Source of the DNA: an uncultured Lachnospira sp.
GTDB taxonomy: Bacteria > Bacillota > Clostridia > Lachnospirales > Lachnospiraceae
Length of the DNA stretch: 61,945 bases
Reading direction: 5' to 3'
NCBI GenBank assembly: GCA_944381165.1
Contig: CALWKC010000014.1
Span: 1 to 61,945 of the forward strand
Part shown: positions 50,458 through 59,939 of the stretch, one piece after another
Position numbering within the stretch: position 1 is the stretch's first letter
Layout: each line of letters opens with the position of its first letter
The notes under the pieces: model-generated
Told to the model about the DNA's origin: nothing
What the model saw: only the letters and a program-made list of their open reading frames with translations
Databases searched by the model: none
Made by a program: the position numbers and the translations under genes

Positions 50458-51660
50458 ATGGCAAAAGTAAAGGGCAGCAATGCGTCATCAAACGGTACAC
50501 AGGAAAAAATTGTCACTAAATATGACAAAAAAGTACAAAAAAGAAAAGAACAGGCGAGAAAAGAGGCTTTAAGAAAAAAGATTTTTTCTGTTGCGGCAGC
50601 GGTTATCGCCGTGATAATAGTTGCGGCTGCCGGAACAGCAGCATGGCTTAATTATGATAAAGTTCATCATGAGTATATAGCTGTCGACGGAGATTCGATA
50701 AGCCAGATAGAATTTGATTTTTATTATTCCATGACTAAACAGAATATTTTAAATCAGGAATTGTACAGCGGTATGACATACGGAGATTATTTTACATCAT
50801 ATCTGGGATACGATTCTTCTAAAAGGGATTCTGCCCAGACATATGGGGGCGATGCTTCATACACATGGTATGACTATTTTGCAAATAATGCGCTCTCTAC
50901 GATTATGGAATATAAAGCGCTTTTGAAGGAGGCGGACTCGAGAGGGTATGAGTACAGCGCGGACGATGATTACAACAGTTTTGTTGATGATTTTAAGTCG
51001 GCGGCTGATTCTGCCGGAGTTTCGGTGAGCGAGTATTATAAAACAGTTTTCGGAAAGCACAGCAGTGAGGAAAATCTCAAAGGATTTATCTGCGAATATC
51101 TGAAGGCGGCTGCATTTCAGGAGGAGCTTCAGTTAGAGCTCGCTCCGGACACGGAAGAGGTGGCTGCATATTATCAGGAACACAAGGACGAATATGATAC
51201 AGTAAATTACAGGATTTTGGATATTGCAGCCGAGACTGAAAATGACGAGACGTCGCTTGCCGATGCGAAGGCTAAGGCTGAGGAGATGATGTCAAGGGTT
51301 ACGGACGAGGCTTCATTTAACGAGCTCTGTGCAGAGTATACTGCGGAGGATGCGGATACATATACTGACGACGCTGACGCGTCTCTTAAGACGTCTGTCT
51401 ATAAGTCATCAATAACAGGCGATGAGGGTGAGTGGCTGTTTGACAGCTCTCGTCAGGCAGGCGACATAACGGTTATTGAGAATGCCGATGAGAGCAAATG
51501 CAGTGTTGTGATGTTTGTTGAGAGAAGCTATGATAAGGATAATGACGAGGCAATTTCACAGACGATTCTCAATCAGAATTACAGTGACTTTATCACGTCA
51601 TACACCGACAGCATGAGTGTTAAAAATAAGAATAACAGAATTAAAATGTATGAAGGATAG
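50458..51660 (+). CDS. Membrane-anchored SurA/PrsA-like protein
   Basis: A 400-residue protein: a basic cytoplasmic head (about 1-40, rich in Lys), one span (about 42-64), then an extracytoplasmic part. The arrangement of a helical N-domain, a short PPIC-like stretch (YRILDIAAETENDETSLADAKAKAEEMMSR region) and a second helical part recalls SurA/PrsA foldases, but the parvulin domain is too divergent to call active. The start at 50458 follows GGAGG. It overlaps the next HAD gene by about 11 bases. Confidence 0.6.
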   Translation: MAKVKGSNASSNGTQEKIVTKYDKKVQKRKEQARKEALRKKIFSVAAAVIAVIIVAAAGTAAWLNYDKVHHEYIAVDGDSISQIEFDFYYSMTKQNILNQELYSGMTYGDYFTSYLGYDSSKRDSAQTYGGDASYTWYDYFANNALSTIMEYKALLKEADSRGYEYSADDDYNSFVDDFKSAADSAGVSVSEYYKTVFGKHSSEENLKGFICEYLKAAAFQEELQLELAPDTEEVAAYYQEHKDEYDTVNYRILDIAAETENDETSLADAKAKAEEMMSRVTDEASFNELCAEYTAEDADTYTDDADASLKTSVYKSSITGDEGEWLFDSSRQAGDITVIENADESKCSVVMFVERSYDKDNDEAISQTILNQNYSDFITSYTDSMSVKNKNNRIKMYEG

Positions 51661-52309
51661 ATTTGATTATGAAAGGTTTCAGTGTGCCATATTTGATTTG
51701 GACGGCACACTTATAAACTCTACCGGCGTGTGGGAGCAGGTGGATGTTGAATTTCTGGGAAAAAGAGGAATTGAAGTGCCTCCGGATTTTGTCAAGGCGA
51801 TAAAGACGCATAATTTTGTGACGGGCTCCGAGTATGTCGCAAAGCGTTTCGGATTATCCGAATCACCTGAGAAAATTGCCGCCGAATGGTTTGAGATGGC
51901 TGCTGACGCCTACGCGAATGATATAATTCTCAAAGACGGAGCGAGGGAATTTCTTTTAAAATTAAAACAAATGGGATACTCTCTTGCGGTTGCAACGGCA
52001 TCGGACAGAGCCCTGTACGAGCCGTGTCTTAAGCGAAACGGCATTTATGATTTGTTTGACAGTTTTACGCAGAGCGACGAGGTAAAGAGGGGCAAGGGAT
52101 TTCCCGATGTGTACGAGCTTGCTGCTGACAAATGCGGTTGCGGCACCGGGAGCTGTGCGGTTTTTGAGGATGTCGCCGAGGCTGTAAGAGGAGCCGTTAT
52201 GGGAGGCTTTTACACGGTTGCCGTGAGCGACGAGGCGTCGCGCGCCGACGAGCGGTATATCAGAGAGAATTGTAATCTGTTTATAAAGGATTATTATGAG
52301 TTGTTGTAG
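51650..52309 (+). CDS. HAD-superfamily hydrolase, beta-phosphoglucomutase-like
   Basis: A 219-residue HAD protein: motif I FDLDGTLINSTG, motif II in LAVATASDR, motif III lysine in KRGKGFPDVY, motif IV CAVFEDVAEAVRGA. The cap and the FEDV form of motif IV suit subfamily IA phosphatases or phosphomutases. Start uncertain: ATG 51650 lies at the end of the previous gene without a strong ribosome site. Substrate unknown. Confidence 0.78.
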   Translation: MKDRFDYERFQCAIFDLDGTLINSTGVWEQVDVEFLGKRGIEVPPDFVKAIKTHNFVTGSEYVAKRFGLSESPEKIAAEWFEMAADAYANDIILKDGAREFLLKLKQMGYSLAVATASDRALYEPCLKRNGIYDLFDSFTQSDEVKRGKGFPDVYELAADKCGCGTGSCAVFEDVAEAVRGAVMGGFYTVAVSDEASRADERYIRENCNLFIKDYYELL

Positions 52310-52327
52310 AGGAGTTTACTGATAGCA

Positions 52328-53017
52328 ATGGATAAGCAGTTTATTTTATTTGATTTGGACGGTACGCTTACCGACCCCAAAACAGGCATTACAAGATGCG
52401 TACAGTATGCGCTTAAAGATCAGGGGATTGAAGTAGAAAATCCTGACGAGCTCAAATGTTATATAGGACCGCCTCTGGATGAGAGCTTTCAGCGCTTTCA
52501 CAATATGACGCCTGAAAATGCATGGCGTGCAGTTGAGAAGTACAGAGAGCGTTTCAGAGACGTCGGCATATTTGAAAATAAAGTGATAGAAGGCATAAGA
52601 TTTTGTCTTGAGACGCTTAAAGCAGCAGGAAAGACGCTCGCGCTTGCAACATGTAAGCCGGAGGTTTTTGCCGTAAGAATTCTTGAGCATTTTGATTTGT
52701 CCGGATATTTTACCGTTGCAGTCGGAAGTGAGCTTGACGGAACGAGGAAGTATAAGAGCGAGGTTATAGAGGAGGTTTTTGCGAGGCTTAACCGCATTAA
52801 CGGCAGTGAAGATATAACGCAGGAAGTTTTGTATGAGATGAAGGCAGATGCAATTATGGTCGGGGACCGAAGAGAGGATATTAACGGCGCTCACGATGCG
52901 GGGATTGAGGCTGTCGGTGTGAGGTTCGGCTATGCCCGGGAAAATGAGCTTGAGGAAGCCGGGGCTGACTATATTGTTGACAGTGTGGAGCAGCTTACGG
53001 CTCTGCTTTTGTCATAG
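52328..53017 (+). CDS. HAD-superfamily phosphatase, phosphoglycolate-phosphatase-like
   Basis: A 229-residue HAD protein: motif I LFDLDGTLTDPKTGI, cap motif GPPLDESFQRF, motif II LALATCKPEVF, motif IV MVGDRREDINGAHDAG. The TDPKTGI opening is characteristic of the PGP/Gph-like group (COG0546), often annotated as phosphoglycolate or 5'-nucleotide phosphatases. It follows the previous HAD gene by 18 bases; the two are not close paralogues. Confidence 0.82.
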   Translation: MDKQFILFDLDGTLTDPKTGITRCVQYALKDQGIEVENPDELKCYIGPPLDESFQRFHNMTPENAWRAVEKYRERFRDVGIFENKVIEGIRFCLETLKAAGKTLALATCKPEVFAVRILEHFDLSGYFTVAVGSELDGTRKYKSEVIEEVFARLNRINGSEDITQEVLYEMKADAIMVGDRREDINGAHDAGIEAVGVRFGYARENELEEAGADYIVDSVEQLTALLLS

Positions 53018-53056
53018 AAACAGATAATATACTATTATGGAAAAGGGGTAGAGAAG

Positions 53057-54415
53057 ATGGTAGGACAAATTTTGGCGGTTGTGATTTTTGTGGCAATGTT
53101 TGTGCTCATTGTTATCGATAAGATTGAACGCCATTATGTGACATTGGGATGTGGTTTGTTGACGCTTCTGCTGGTATTCGGTTTATGTATGCACAGTACG
53201 CCGGCTATAGTGGAGACGCTTAATATTCAGAGTATTTTTACGGCTGATTTCTGGTATGCAGCGGGGACGTCCGAGGAGGTTTCAAGCGGTATCAACTGGG
53301 AGACAATTATTTTTGTCGCCGGAATGATGATTATGGTAGAAGGGATGGCGAGAGTCGGATTTTTCAGGTGGCTGTGCATGAGAATTGCAAAGCTCGTACA
53401 TTACAGGACAATTCCCATATTTATAACCTTTATGGTTGTGTCGGCAGTTCTTGCTATGTTTATTGACAGCATTACGGTTATACTGTTTCTTGCGGCGGTC
53501 ACTGTCGAGCTGTCGCAGCTTTTAAAGTTTAATCCTGTGCCTATGATTTTAGCGGAGGTATTCTGTGCCAACCTCGGCGGCTCTGCTACTATGTGCGGAG
53601 ATCCGCCCAATATTATTATAGGAACCTCGCTAGGCTTTTCATTTTTTGATTTTATTACAAATACCGGGCTCATAGCGGGAATAGCGCTGATAGCAGTAGT
53701 GATTTATTTTTACTTTGCGTTTCATTCTGAGCTCTCGGGCGGCATTGCTGGAAAAGGAGCTGACATTGCCTCGCTTCCCGACCCGAAGGAAGCCATAAAG
53801 GACAGAAAGGGCTTTGTCATAAGCTGTGTTATATTTGTATGCGCAGTTGTTCTGCTTGTAACCCATTCTGTGACAGGGCTTACGGTTTCGTCTATCGGGC
53901 TTTTTATTGCTGCGGTTACTGTTTTAACAGCTCCGAGACATATACGTGAGATTGTCGGCAAGGTTGATTATAAGACGCTTTTATTTTTTGTGGGATTGTT
54001 TATAGTTGTCGGAGGTCTTGAGCAGACAGGTATTCTTCAGATTGTTGCGGATTTTATCGGCAGAATAAGCGGGGGAAATGCAATGCTGATGGCTGCAATT
54101 ATTATATGGTTTTCAGCATTTGCAAGCGCGTTTGTGGATAATATTCCATTTGCAGCAACTATGATTCCTATAATAAAGTCGTTGGCGGCAGTCGAGGGGG
54201 CAAGCCTCGCAACGCTCTCATGGGCATTGTCTATGGGAACGGATATAGGCGGAAGCGCGACCCCAATAGGAGCGTCGGCTAATGTCGTCGGAACTGCCGT
54301 TGCGGCAAAGGCAGGATATCCTATAGGATGGGGCAGATACTGTAAAAAGGTTGTGCCTGCGACTCTGCTTGTTCTTATCATTGCCACAGTGTGTATTTTT
54401 GTCAGATATTTTTAG
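53057..54415 (+). CDS. ArsB/NhaD-family ion transporter
   Basis: A 452-residue membrane protein with about eleven to twelve spans of the ion-transporter superfamily. Conserved re-entrant motifs are FCANLGGSATMCGDPPNIII and GTDIGGSATPIGASANVVG, related by the internal repeat of the family; VDNIPFAATMIPI is another hallmark. Members move arsenite, sodium/proton or dicarboxylates; the substrate is not readable. AAGGGG precedes the start. Confidence 0.85.
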   Translation: MVGQILAVVIFVAMFVLIVIDKIERHYVTLGCGLLTLLLVFGLCMHSTPAIVETLNIQSIFTADFWYAAGTSEEVSSGINWETIIFVAGMMIMVEGMARVGFFRWLCMRIAKLVHYRTIPIFITFMVVSAVLAMFIDSITVILFLAAVTVELSQLLKFNPVPMILAEVFCANLGGSATMCGDPPNIIIGTSLGFSFFDFITNTGLIAGIALIAVVIYFYFAFHSELSGGIAGKGADIASLPDPKEAIKDRKGFVISCVIFVCAVVLLVTHSVTGLTVSSIGLFIAAVTVLTAPRHIREIVGKVDYKTLLFFVGLFIVVGGLEQTGILQIVADFIGRISGGNAMLMAAIIIWFSAFASAFVDNIPFAATMIPIIKSLAAVEGASLATLSWALSMGTDIGGSATPIGASANVVGTAVAAKAGYPIGWGRYCKKVVPATLLVLIIATVCIFVRYF

Positions 54416-54486
54416 GAATAAGGATATTGTAGAAAGAGTCTGTTGATTTGCGGCAGCATGGTTTAGGTTTTTTATGGAGGTGGATT

Positions 54487-55092
54487 ATGGCTAAGCAGTT
54501 GATTATATCGGTAAGCCGGGAGTTTGGAAGCGGCGGTCATGAGATAGCGGAAATATTGGCGAAAAGGTTTGATATTCCTATTTACGACAGTAATCTTCTC
54601 GAAGAGATTGCAAACAGTAAAAATCTTGATGCAGATACAATGGAAAAGTATGACGAGAAGCCAAAGAACGTGCTTTTATCGAGGAGAGTGCGCGGTTACA
54701 GCAATTCTCTGTCAGAGGTGCTTGCGCAGATGCAGTTCGATTATATAAGGGAGCTTGCCAATAAGGGAGAATCTTTTGTGATTGTCGGGCGCTGTGCGGA
54801 GACGGTGCTTAAAAATCATGAGGCGCTAGTCTCGATATTTGTTCTGGCAGACATGGAGAGCAAAATTGCGCGCGTTTCAAAGCATAACGAAATCTCAAGG
54901 TCTGAGGCAGAGGCGATGATAATCATGCAGAATAAAAAAAGAAAAATGTATCACAATCGCTACTGTGAAGGCAAATGGGGAGATTCAAGAAATTATGACG
55001 TCTGTATCAACAGTGCAGGACTTGGAGTGGAGCGCACGGCAAACGTGCTGGAGAGCTACATAAAGGAGCGGGTTTTGTTAAGAGAAGAGTAG
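54487..55092 (+). CDS. Cytidylate-kinase-like protein
   Basis: A 201-residue P-loop protein of the cytidylate-kinase-like family (PF13189): ISVSREFGSGGHEIAEILA is the P-loop, VIVGRCAETVL the strand of Walker B position, and HNRYCEGKWGDSRNYDVCIN a family-specific end. The true CMP kinase is longer and differs, so the substrate is uncertain. The start at 54487 follows GGAGGTGG; an in-frame ATG 13 codons earlier has no ribosome site. Confidence 0.82.
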   Translation: MAKQLIISVSREFGSGGHEIAEILAKRFDIPIYDSNLLEEIANSKNLDADTMEKYDEKPKNVLLSRRVRGYSNSLSEVLAQMQFDYIRELANKGESFVIVGRCAETVLKNHEALVSIFVLADMESKIARVSKHNEISRSEAEAMIIMQNKKRKMYHNRYCEGKWGDSRNYDVCINSAGLGVERTANVLESYIKERVLLREE

Positions 55093-55134
55093 CAGGATAC
55101 ATTAACCATATTTATTTTTAATTAATAGACTTAA

Positions 55135-55160
55135 ACGCCGCTGCAATTTTGCAGCGGCGT
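55135..55160. terminator. Bidirectional terminator between convergent genes
   Basis: ACGCCGCTGC and GCAGCGGCGT flank a short AATTTT loop, followed by T on the plus strand and A/T-rich sequence on the other. Confidence 0.85.
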
Positions 55161-55163
55161 GTT

Positions 55164-56354
55164 TTATCTGAAATTCACCTTTATGCTGCATATCTCGGGA
55201 ATTGTTCCGACACGCATAAACGGACCGTACAGACCGACCCCGGAGGTTACTATATTTGACATCTCTCCCTTTTTTAAATAACCGCAGGGGTTTTCCCAAA
55301 TAATATCGTTTATTATATTCAGAGGAAAAAGCTGTCCGTCATGTGTATGACCGCACAGGTCTATATCAACTCCTGCGGCAGACAGCTCACTAAGCTCTTT
55401 AGGCTCATGGTCTATTACTATAATGGGCTTTGATGTGTCAAGCCGGCTTACAATCTCTTCAGGCGTTTTTCGCACCGTTATGTCACGACCGGGGCGTTCG
55501 GCGTCAGGTCTTCCATAGAGATAGAAGCTGTCGTCAATCAGTACGTATTCATCCTTGAGAAGCTTAATTCCTGCCTTTTCGAGAAATTCATCCATTCTGA
55601 CGTCGCTCACAGGCTTTTCATTTTTGTTTTTAAATGTAAAACCTGCAAGTACCTTTTCCTTTATGTCGTGATTTCCATAGCAGGCATATACTCCATATTT
55701 GCTTTTAATTCCTGAAAGAATTTCAATAAGCTCATCGGGATTGTCGAGAGCGTCATAGTCGTTGTCAAATATGTCTCCGGCAATTACGACTAAATCCGGA
55801 TTGCAGGCGTTTATCTTATCAACCATCTGCCTTATGTGAGAGCAGCCGATATTATAGCCCATATGCAGGTCCGCAGCCAGTACAATATTGAACTGCCCGG
55901 AGGCGGAAGGCTTGTCCACGGTTATTTCATAGCTGGTTGTCCTTATTATTCTTGCGTTTATCACACCGTATAAGGATGCGGCTGCTATAATTATAAGGCA
56001 GACAGCTCCGCTTATCACAAAGGTTTTTCTTGAATGAAGCTTTTCCTTATTAATAAAACGGCAGCGCTTAAGAATATTTCTTATAATATCGGCAGTTATA
56101 ATTGTCAGAGCAGTATATAGAGTTACCCCGTACCAGTAATTTCCTATCCGTTTAAGCAGCCGCTCAATAAAGCAGTGCGGAAGCAGAAAGCCCGTGAGAA
56201 TTGAAGAGGCAAAAAATATATATATGCCGATTACAGGATATTTAATCCACGGGTGGGAGGTAACTGTGTTGCAGGCTTTGAGCCATCTGAGCAGCCAGCG
56301 CGCAAAATAAAAGTTTATTAAAATATAAACGGGAGATAGATATACAGCTAACAT
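55164..56354 (-). CDS. Membrane-bound metallophosphoesterase
   Basis: A 396-residue protein with four to five N-terminal spans (1 to about 140) and a calcineurin-type phosphoesterase domain outside the membrane: DLHMGY, AGDIFDND, GNHDIK, IVIDHEP and GHTHDGQLFPL give the complete metal-binding set. The fold and topology resemble YkoQ/YaeI-like enzymes. It overlaps the following DUF975 gene by seven bases at its start, so they form an operon. Substrate unknown. Confidence 0.85.
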   Translation of the reverse strand: MLAVYLSPVYILINFYFARWLLRWLKACNTVTSHPWIKYPVIGIYIFFASSILTGFLLPHCFIERLLKRIGNYWYGVTLYTALTIITADIIRNILKRCRFINKEKLHSRKTFVISGAVCLIIIAAASLYGVINARIIRTTSYEITVDKPSASGQFNIVLAADLHMGYNIGCSHIRQMVDKINACNPDLVVIAGDIFDNDYDALDNPDELIEILSGIKSKYGVYACYGNHDIKEKVLAGFTFKNKNEKPVSDVRMDEFLEKAGIKLLKDEYVLIDDSFYLYGRPDAERPGRDITVRKTPEEIVSRLDTSKPIIVIDHEPKELSELSAAGVDIDLCGHTHDGQLFPLNIINDIIWENPCGYLKKGEMSNIVTSGVGLYGPFMRVGTIPEICSIKVNFR

Positions 56355-58186
56355 TTATGCCTCCATGACTCAATGGAAATTATTTCCGTATTTGCTTTTG
56401 TTATACCTTCTCCTGTGTTGGGATATTTTGAAGAGTACACGGTATCGCAGAGGAAAATAATCAGCAGTGCCGCACAGAGTGGAATTAAAAGCTTAGTGCG
56501 GATTTTTCTTATAAGATTGTCAAGCAGAGGCGCTGCAAAATATACGATAATAAGTCCGCCCATCCCGAACACAAAAAGTCCCTCCGCGCATATTCTGCCG
56601 TTTATATTCAGGAAATATCCGCTGTAATCCCACCATTTCTGACCGTTGTTGGCATATTCAAGATAGACCGAGGTTGAGTACTCCACTATTCCGCATAATA
56701 CTACAGCAGAAACAAACTGCATTACAGGCTTTTTTCTGCATTTATTGAGCACTGTGAGTATAAGTATTCCGCCGCAGCCGTAAATCGGCAGCCACGGTCC
56801 ATGCAGTACTCCGCGGTTTACGAATTTTCCGCTTGTTATAAAGTGAAGCATTACCTCCCATATCCAGCCTGCAAACGCAAATATAAAAAACATTAAGACA
56901 AGCGATGTGACGGAATAGTGTCTCAGATAATGGACATATTCAAGGCGCTGTCTGCTTTCCTCAGGGTGAAAGGGGGACAGCCTTGACGGGTAGCTCAGTC
57001 CCTCGGAAACATTTTTAAAATGTTCGGCTTTTACGCTGCACTTAACGCTTTTCTCATACTCGGCGTCACGTTTTCCGTAAGCAAGTGTGATGCCGAAAAA
57101 GTCAAGTATTTTCCCTAATATGCCTTTCCTGTGTGAGAGGTCGGGGGTAGGCATGCTGCGCAGATGCCACACATCGCTGTACGTCTCTCTCAAAAGCTGC
57201 GAGTCAGGTATTTCATATAAAAATGTATCATTTAACAGGTCTATATTTTCTATATTGTTTTCTTTTGCAAGTGAGCGAACATATATAAAATATTCGCAGA
57301 AAGCTGTCTCCATATACGGGTTGGCAAAAAGCAGGTCGGACAAGCCGATTGTTAAGAAGCCGAGAAGCTTCCAGCCTGTAAATGAGAGCTGAAACACAAA
57401 ATATTCCCATTTGTGACCGCGCATCATTTTCCTTGACAGTGTGATTGCCTGGTTTGGAGAAATTCCCGGATTTTCAGCGACAATATAAGGAACGCAAAAG
57501 TAGGAGCATTCCTTGATGAAGCCCCCTATAATCGTAAGCGACCAGAGCGTTTTGTACACAGTGGTAAGAAGCATGGTGAGGGAGGCGTTTATCCATTTTT
57601 TTACTTTCATAAAAAACATAAATTTAGAGGCAGGAACCCTGCTGTATATACGTCCTTCAAGAAAAATACGCTTTGCCGCCGCCTTGTAGACGTTAAGTAT
57701 AAAAATCCATATAAACAAAACGGTAAAAAAACTTAACGCTATGAAAACTGCAGTTGTGACGCTTCTGGAAACCACAATAAACTGTATTGATGAGTATGCA
57801 GTTATAAGAATAGCTCCGGATGAGAGCTGATTAACGACGTGTGACAGCACTCCCTTGCTTCGTCCGAAGGTTTTATCCATAAAAGCGTACTTCTTCGGCT
57901 GGGTTTTGTTTTCAAGAAGCTGTTTTGATGCGTCCTGGCTTTTCTCAAACTCACCGCGTGCGAGAAGCGACCACACGTCTGATATGCCCGGTATCTCGGT
58001 GGTTGTGCCCGAATCTACCACATCGCTGTATGACCTTAAATTATTAAAGCCCATTTTAAATATGTCTATTGAGCTGACATACTGTATTCCCAATATTGCT
58101 GAAATTGAGCAGACAATCACGTATATAAGATAGTGTTTTTTCAGTGCCGTTTTGGCAAGTCTTTTAGTGTCTTTTCTTTTGAACAT
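56348..58186 (-). CDS. DUF975 / type IV permease-like fusion membrane protein
   Basis: A 612-residue polytopic protein. The N-terminal part (1 to about 340) looks like DUF975 (KRLAKTALKKHYLIYVIVCS, IVAENPGISPNQAITLSRKMMRGHKWEYFVF). The C-terminal part (about 420-590) matches the PF06541 putative permease family (FAGWIWEVMLHFITSGKFVNRGVLHGPWLPIYG, GIVEYSTSVYLEY). The two are usually separate, so this is a fusion. Lipid-related roles have been suggested for relatives, but none is certain. It leads the operon with the phosphoesterase. Confidence 0.78.
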   Translation of the reverse strand: MFKRKDTKRLAKTALKKHYLIYVIVCSISAILGIQYVSSIDIFKMGFNNLRSYSDVVDSGTTTEIPGISDVWSLLARGEFEKSQDASKQLLENKTQPKKYAFMDKTFGRSKGVLSHVVNQLSSGAILITAYSSIQFIVVSRSVTTAVFIALSFFTVLFIWIFILNVYKAAAKRIFLEGRIYSRVPASKFMFFMKVKKWINASLTMLLTTVYKTLWSLTIIGGFIKECSYFCVPYIVAENPGISPNQAITLSRKMMRGHKWEYFVFQLSFTGWKLLGFLTIGLSDLLFANPYMETAFCEYFIYVRSLAKENNIENIDLLNDTFLYEIPDSQLLRETYSDVWHLRSMPTPDLSHRKGILGKILDFFGITLAYGKRDAEYEKSVKCSVKAEHFKNVSEGLSYPSRLSPFHPEESRQRLEYVHYLRHYSVTSLVLMFFIFAFAGWIWEVMLHFITSGKFVNRGVLHGPWLPIYGCGGILILTVLNKCRKKPVMQFVSAVVLCGIVEYSTSVYLEYANNGQKWWDYSGYFLNINGRICAEGLFVFGMGGLIIVYFAAPLLDNLIRKIRTKLLIPLCAALLIIFLCDTVYSSKYPNTGEGITKANTEIISIESWRHKC

Positions 58187-58225
58187 ACAGATCTCCGTTC
58201 CGGGTGTAAATACAAGTCTTTAAAG

Positions 58226-58437
58226 CTGACGCCATTATACCATAGCTTTGGGCAGCTTTTTGCCCATAAACAAGTTTGCAAAGCAAACTTGCATGCGTCA
58301 GCTCGCTGACGCTATTATACCATGTCCGCAAGGCGGACATGGAGCCTCCGGCGGATTTTAAGCGCTCTAATTTTTGCGGTGAACGCATAAATTAATGCGC
58401 GAGTATAATAGCGTCAGCTACGCTGACGCTATTATAC
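58226..58437. repeat. Cluster of perfect palindromes in a divergent intergenic region
   Basis: A run of short-loop hairpins: CAAGTTTGC/GCAAACTTG (58271-58291), GCGTCAGC/GCTGACGC (58295-58312), CATGTCCGC/GCGGACATG (58321-58341) and a perfect 16-bp-arm palindrome with a TAC loop (58403-58437, arms GTATAATAGCGTCAGC). The motif CTGACGCTATTATAC appears twice and once with one change (58226). The family differs in sequence from the element at 29175 but shares its style. The remaining 58438-58671 holds no gene. Confidence 0.8.
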
Positions 58438-58671
58438 CACATGAAAAGGCTGTTCACAATAATTGTATGACTCAGGTTATTTAAACATAAGCGTATTGAT
58501 ACGATCGGAAAAAGATATTATACTTAAAAAAGAATTTAGCTGTACTAATGTGACAGTTTGGAAACCGAAAGACTAATTTAAAGAAATAAGAGTTTATATA
58601 CGGCTTAAAGAAAAGTATATTAATATTGCGGAAGGGACCCGAATTGCGTTTTCGGAAAGAGAGCATTATAA

Positions 58672-59433
58672 ATGGATAAAATTTTTATCGCTGTTATTAT
58701 CGTGTTTATATTGATTGCGGCTGCGGCGGCTGTGTATCTTGTAAAGGCTCTGTTTGCAAGTATTGACAGATATAAAGCGGCGGCAGAGACTATTGACAAT
58801 CTTGAAGGACTGAACATGAAACTGAGGAGCCAGCGCCATGATTATATCAATCAGCTTCAGGTTGTTTACGGACTGCTTGAAATAGGAGAATATGAGGAAG
58901 CGCGCAGTTATCTGAAACCTATTTTTAATGACATGATGAAGGTCGGAAAAGCGTTAAAGACAAGAATACCGGCGGTGAACGCCCTGCTCATGGCAAAGAT
59001 GCAGACTGCGGAGGCAAGAGGCATTGATATGTATGTTGAGGTTAAGTCTGACCTTAAAAATATATGCGTTGAGGGCTGGGAGCTGTGCAAGATTATGTCG
59101 AATATAATAGACAATGCAATGACGGCAGTGGAAGCCGGCGGGCGTGAAGGAGAGGACAAAAAGGTTTACATAGAGATTAATGAGACGCCGGATACCTATA
59201 TTATAAGAATTACAAATAACGGTCCTGTTATAACAGAGGAAGAGAAGAAAAATATTTTTAAGTCGGGATATACGACCAAGAAAGAGCCGGGACACGGAGA
59301 AGGGCTTGCTATCGTGACGAGGATATTAAAGGAGCACGGCGGTCGGATGAGGGTAGATTCATCAAAACATGAAACGGTATTTGAGGCTGAGTTTTTTAAA
59401 CAGTCGGAGAGGATGGGATTATGGGAACATTAG
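58672..59433 (+). CDS. Sensor histidine kinase, AgrC/DcuS-like
   Basis: A 253-residue kinase with a single N-terminal span (about 6-28) and almost no outside part. The phosphoacceptor is His56 in LRSQRHDYINQLQV, and the ATP-binding domain shows IIDNAMTAVEAG (N box) and GHGEGLAIVTRI (G box). With so small an input region it may sense the membrane or a partner. The gene overlaps nfeD-like by 13 bases. Partner: the LytTR response regulator two genes on. Confidence 0.85.
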   Translation: MDKIFIAVIIVFILIAAAAAVYLVKALFASIDRYKAAAETIDNLEGLNMKLRSQRHDYINQLQVVYGLLEIGEYEEARSYLKPIFNDMMKVGKALKTRIPAVNALLMAKMQTAEARGIDMYVEVKSDLKNICVEGWELCKIMSNIIDNAMTAVEAGGREGEDKKVYIEINETPDTYIIRITNNGPVITEEEKKNIFKSGYTTKKEPGHGEGLAIVTRILKEHGGRMRVDSSKHETVFEAEFFKQSERMGLWEH

Positions 59434-59939
59434 AAATTATAGGAATTATTTTAATAATAGCGGGAATTATTCTCGTATCGGTGGAAATGTATATCCCGGG
59501 TATCGGCGTTCCGGGAATAACTGGAGCTGTTTGTCTTATTGCCGGAGTATTTATGACTGCAAAGGATGTAACTCAGGGAATTCTCCTTGTGATAATAATT
59601 ATGTGCATACTGCTCGCGGTATTTTCGGTTATGTATATTTTTATCTTTAAAGCCAGAATGAATTCTCCGATTGTGCTGGACAGCACAATTTCGAGTAAAG
59701 CGGGATATTTAGGGGAGGATGACCTCAAATATCTTCTGGGAAAAGAGGGAGTTGCGGTTACGGATTTGAGACCTTCAGGCAAAGGAAATTTTGAGGGGAT
59801 AGAATTTGATGTGAGCTCTGCGGGAAATTACATACAAAAGGGAACAAAAATAGTTATTTGCAGTATAAGAGATTCGCGTCTTACGGTGAAAGCGATTTCC
59901 ATGGAGGCTGAAAATGAGAGTGATGATAGTGGAAGATGA
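59421..59939 (+). CDS. NfeD-family membrane protein
   Basis: A 172-residue protein with about two to three spans (IIGIILIIAGIILVSVEMYI, GAVCLIAGVFM, LLVIIIMCILLAVFSV) and a C-terminal OB-like domain (about 112-165, LGKEGVAVTDLRPSGKGNFEG). It matches the short NfeD type that normally accompanies the flotillin FloA. Here it sits inside a two-component operon, overlapping the kinase by 13 bases and the regulator by 26, so it is translated with them and may be part of the signalling unit. Confidence 0.82.
   Translation: MGTLEIIGIILIIAGIILVSVEMYIPGIGVPGITGAVCLIAGVFMTAKDVTQGILLVIIIMCILLAVFSVMYIFIFKARMNSPIVLDSTISSKAGYLGEDDLKYLLGKEGVAVTDLRPSGKGNFEGIEFDVSSAGNYIQKGTKIVICSIRDSRLTVKAISMEAENESDDSGR

Noticed and set aside
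52328-53017. The two neighbouring HAD genes as a recent tandem duplication
   Set aside because: They share only the general HAD motifs; caps and motif IV differ, so they belong to different subgroups.
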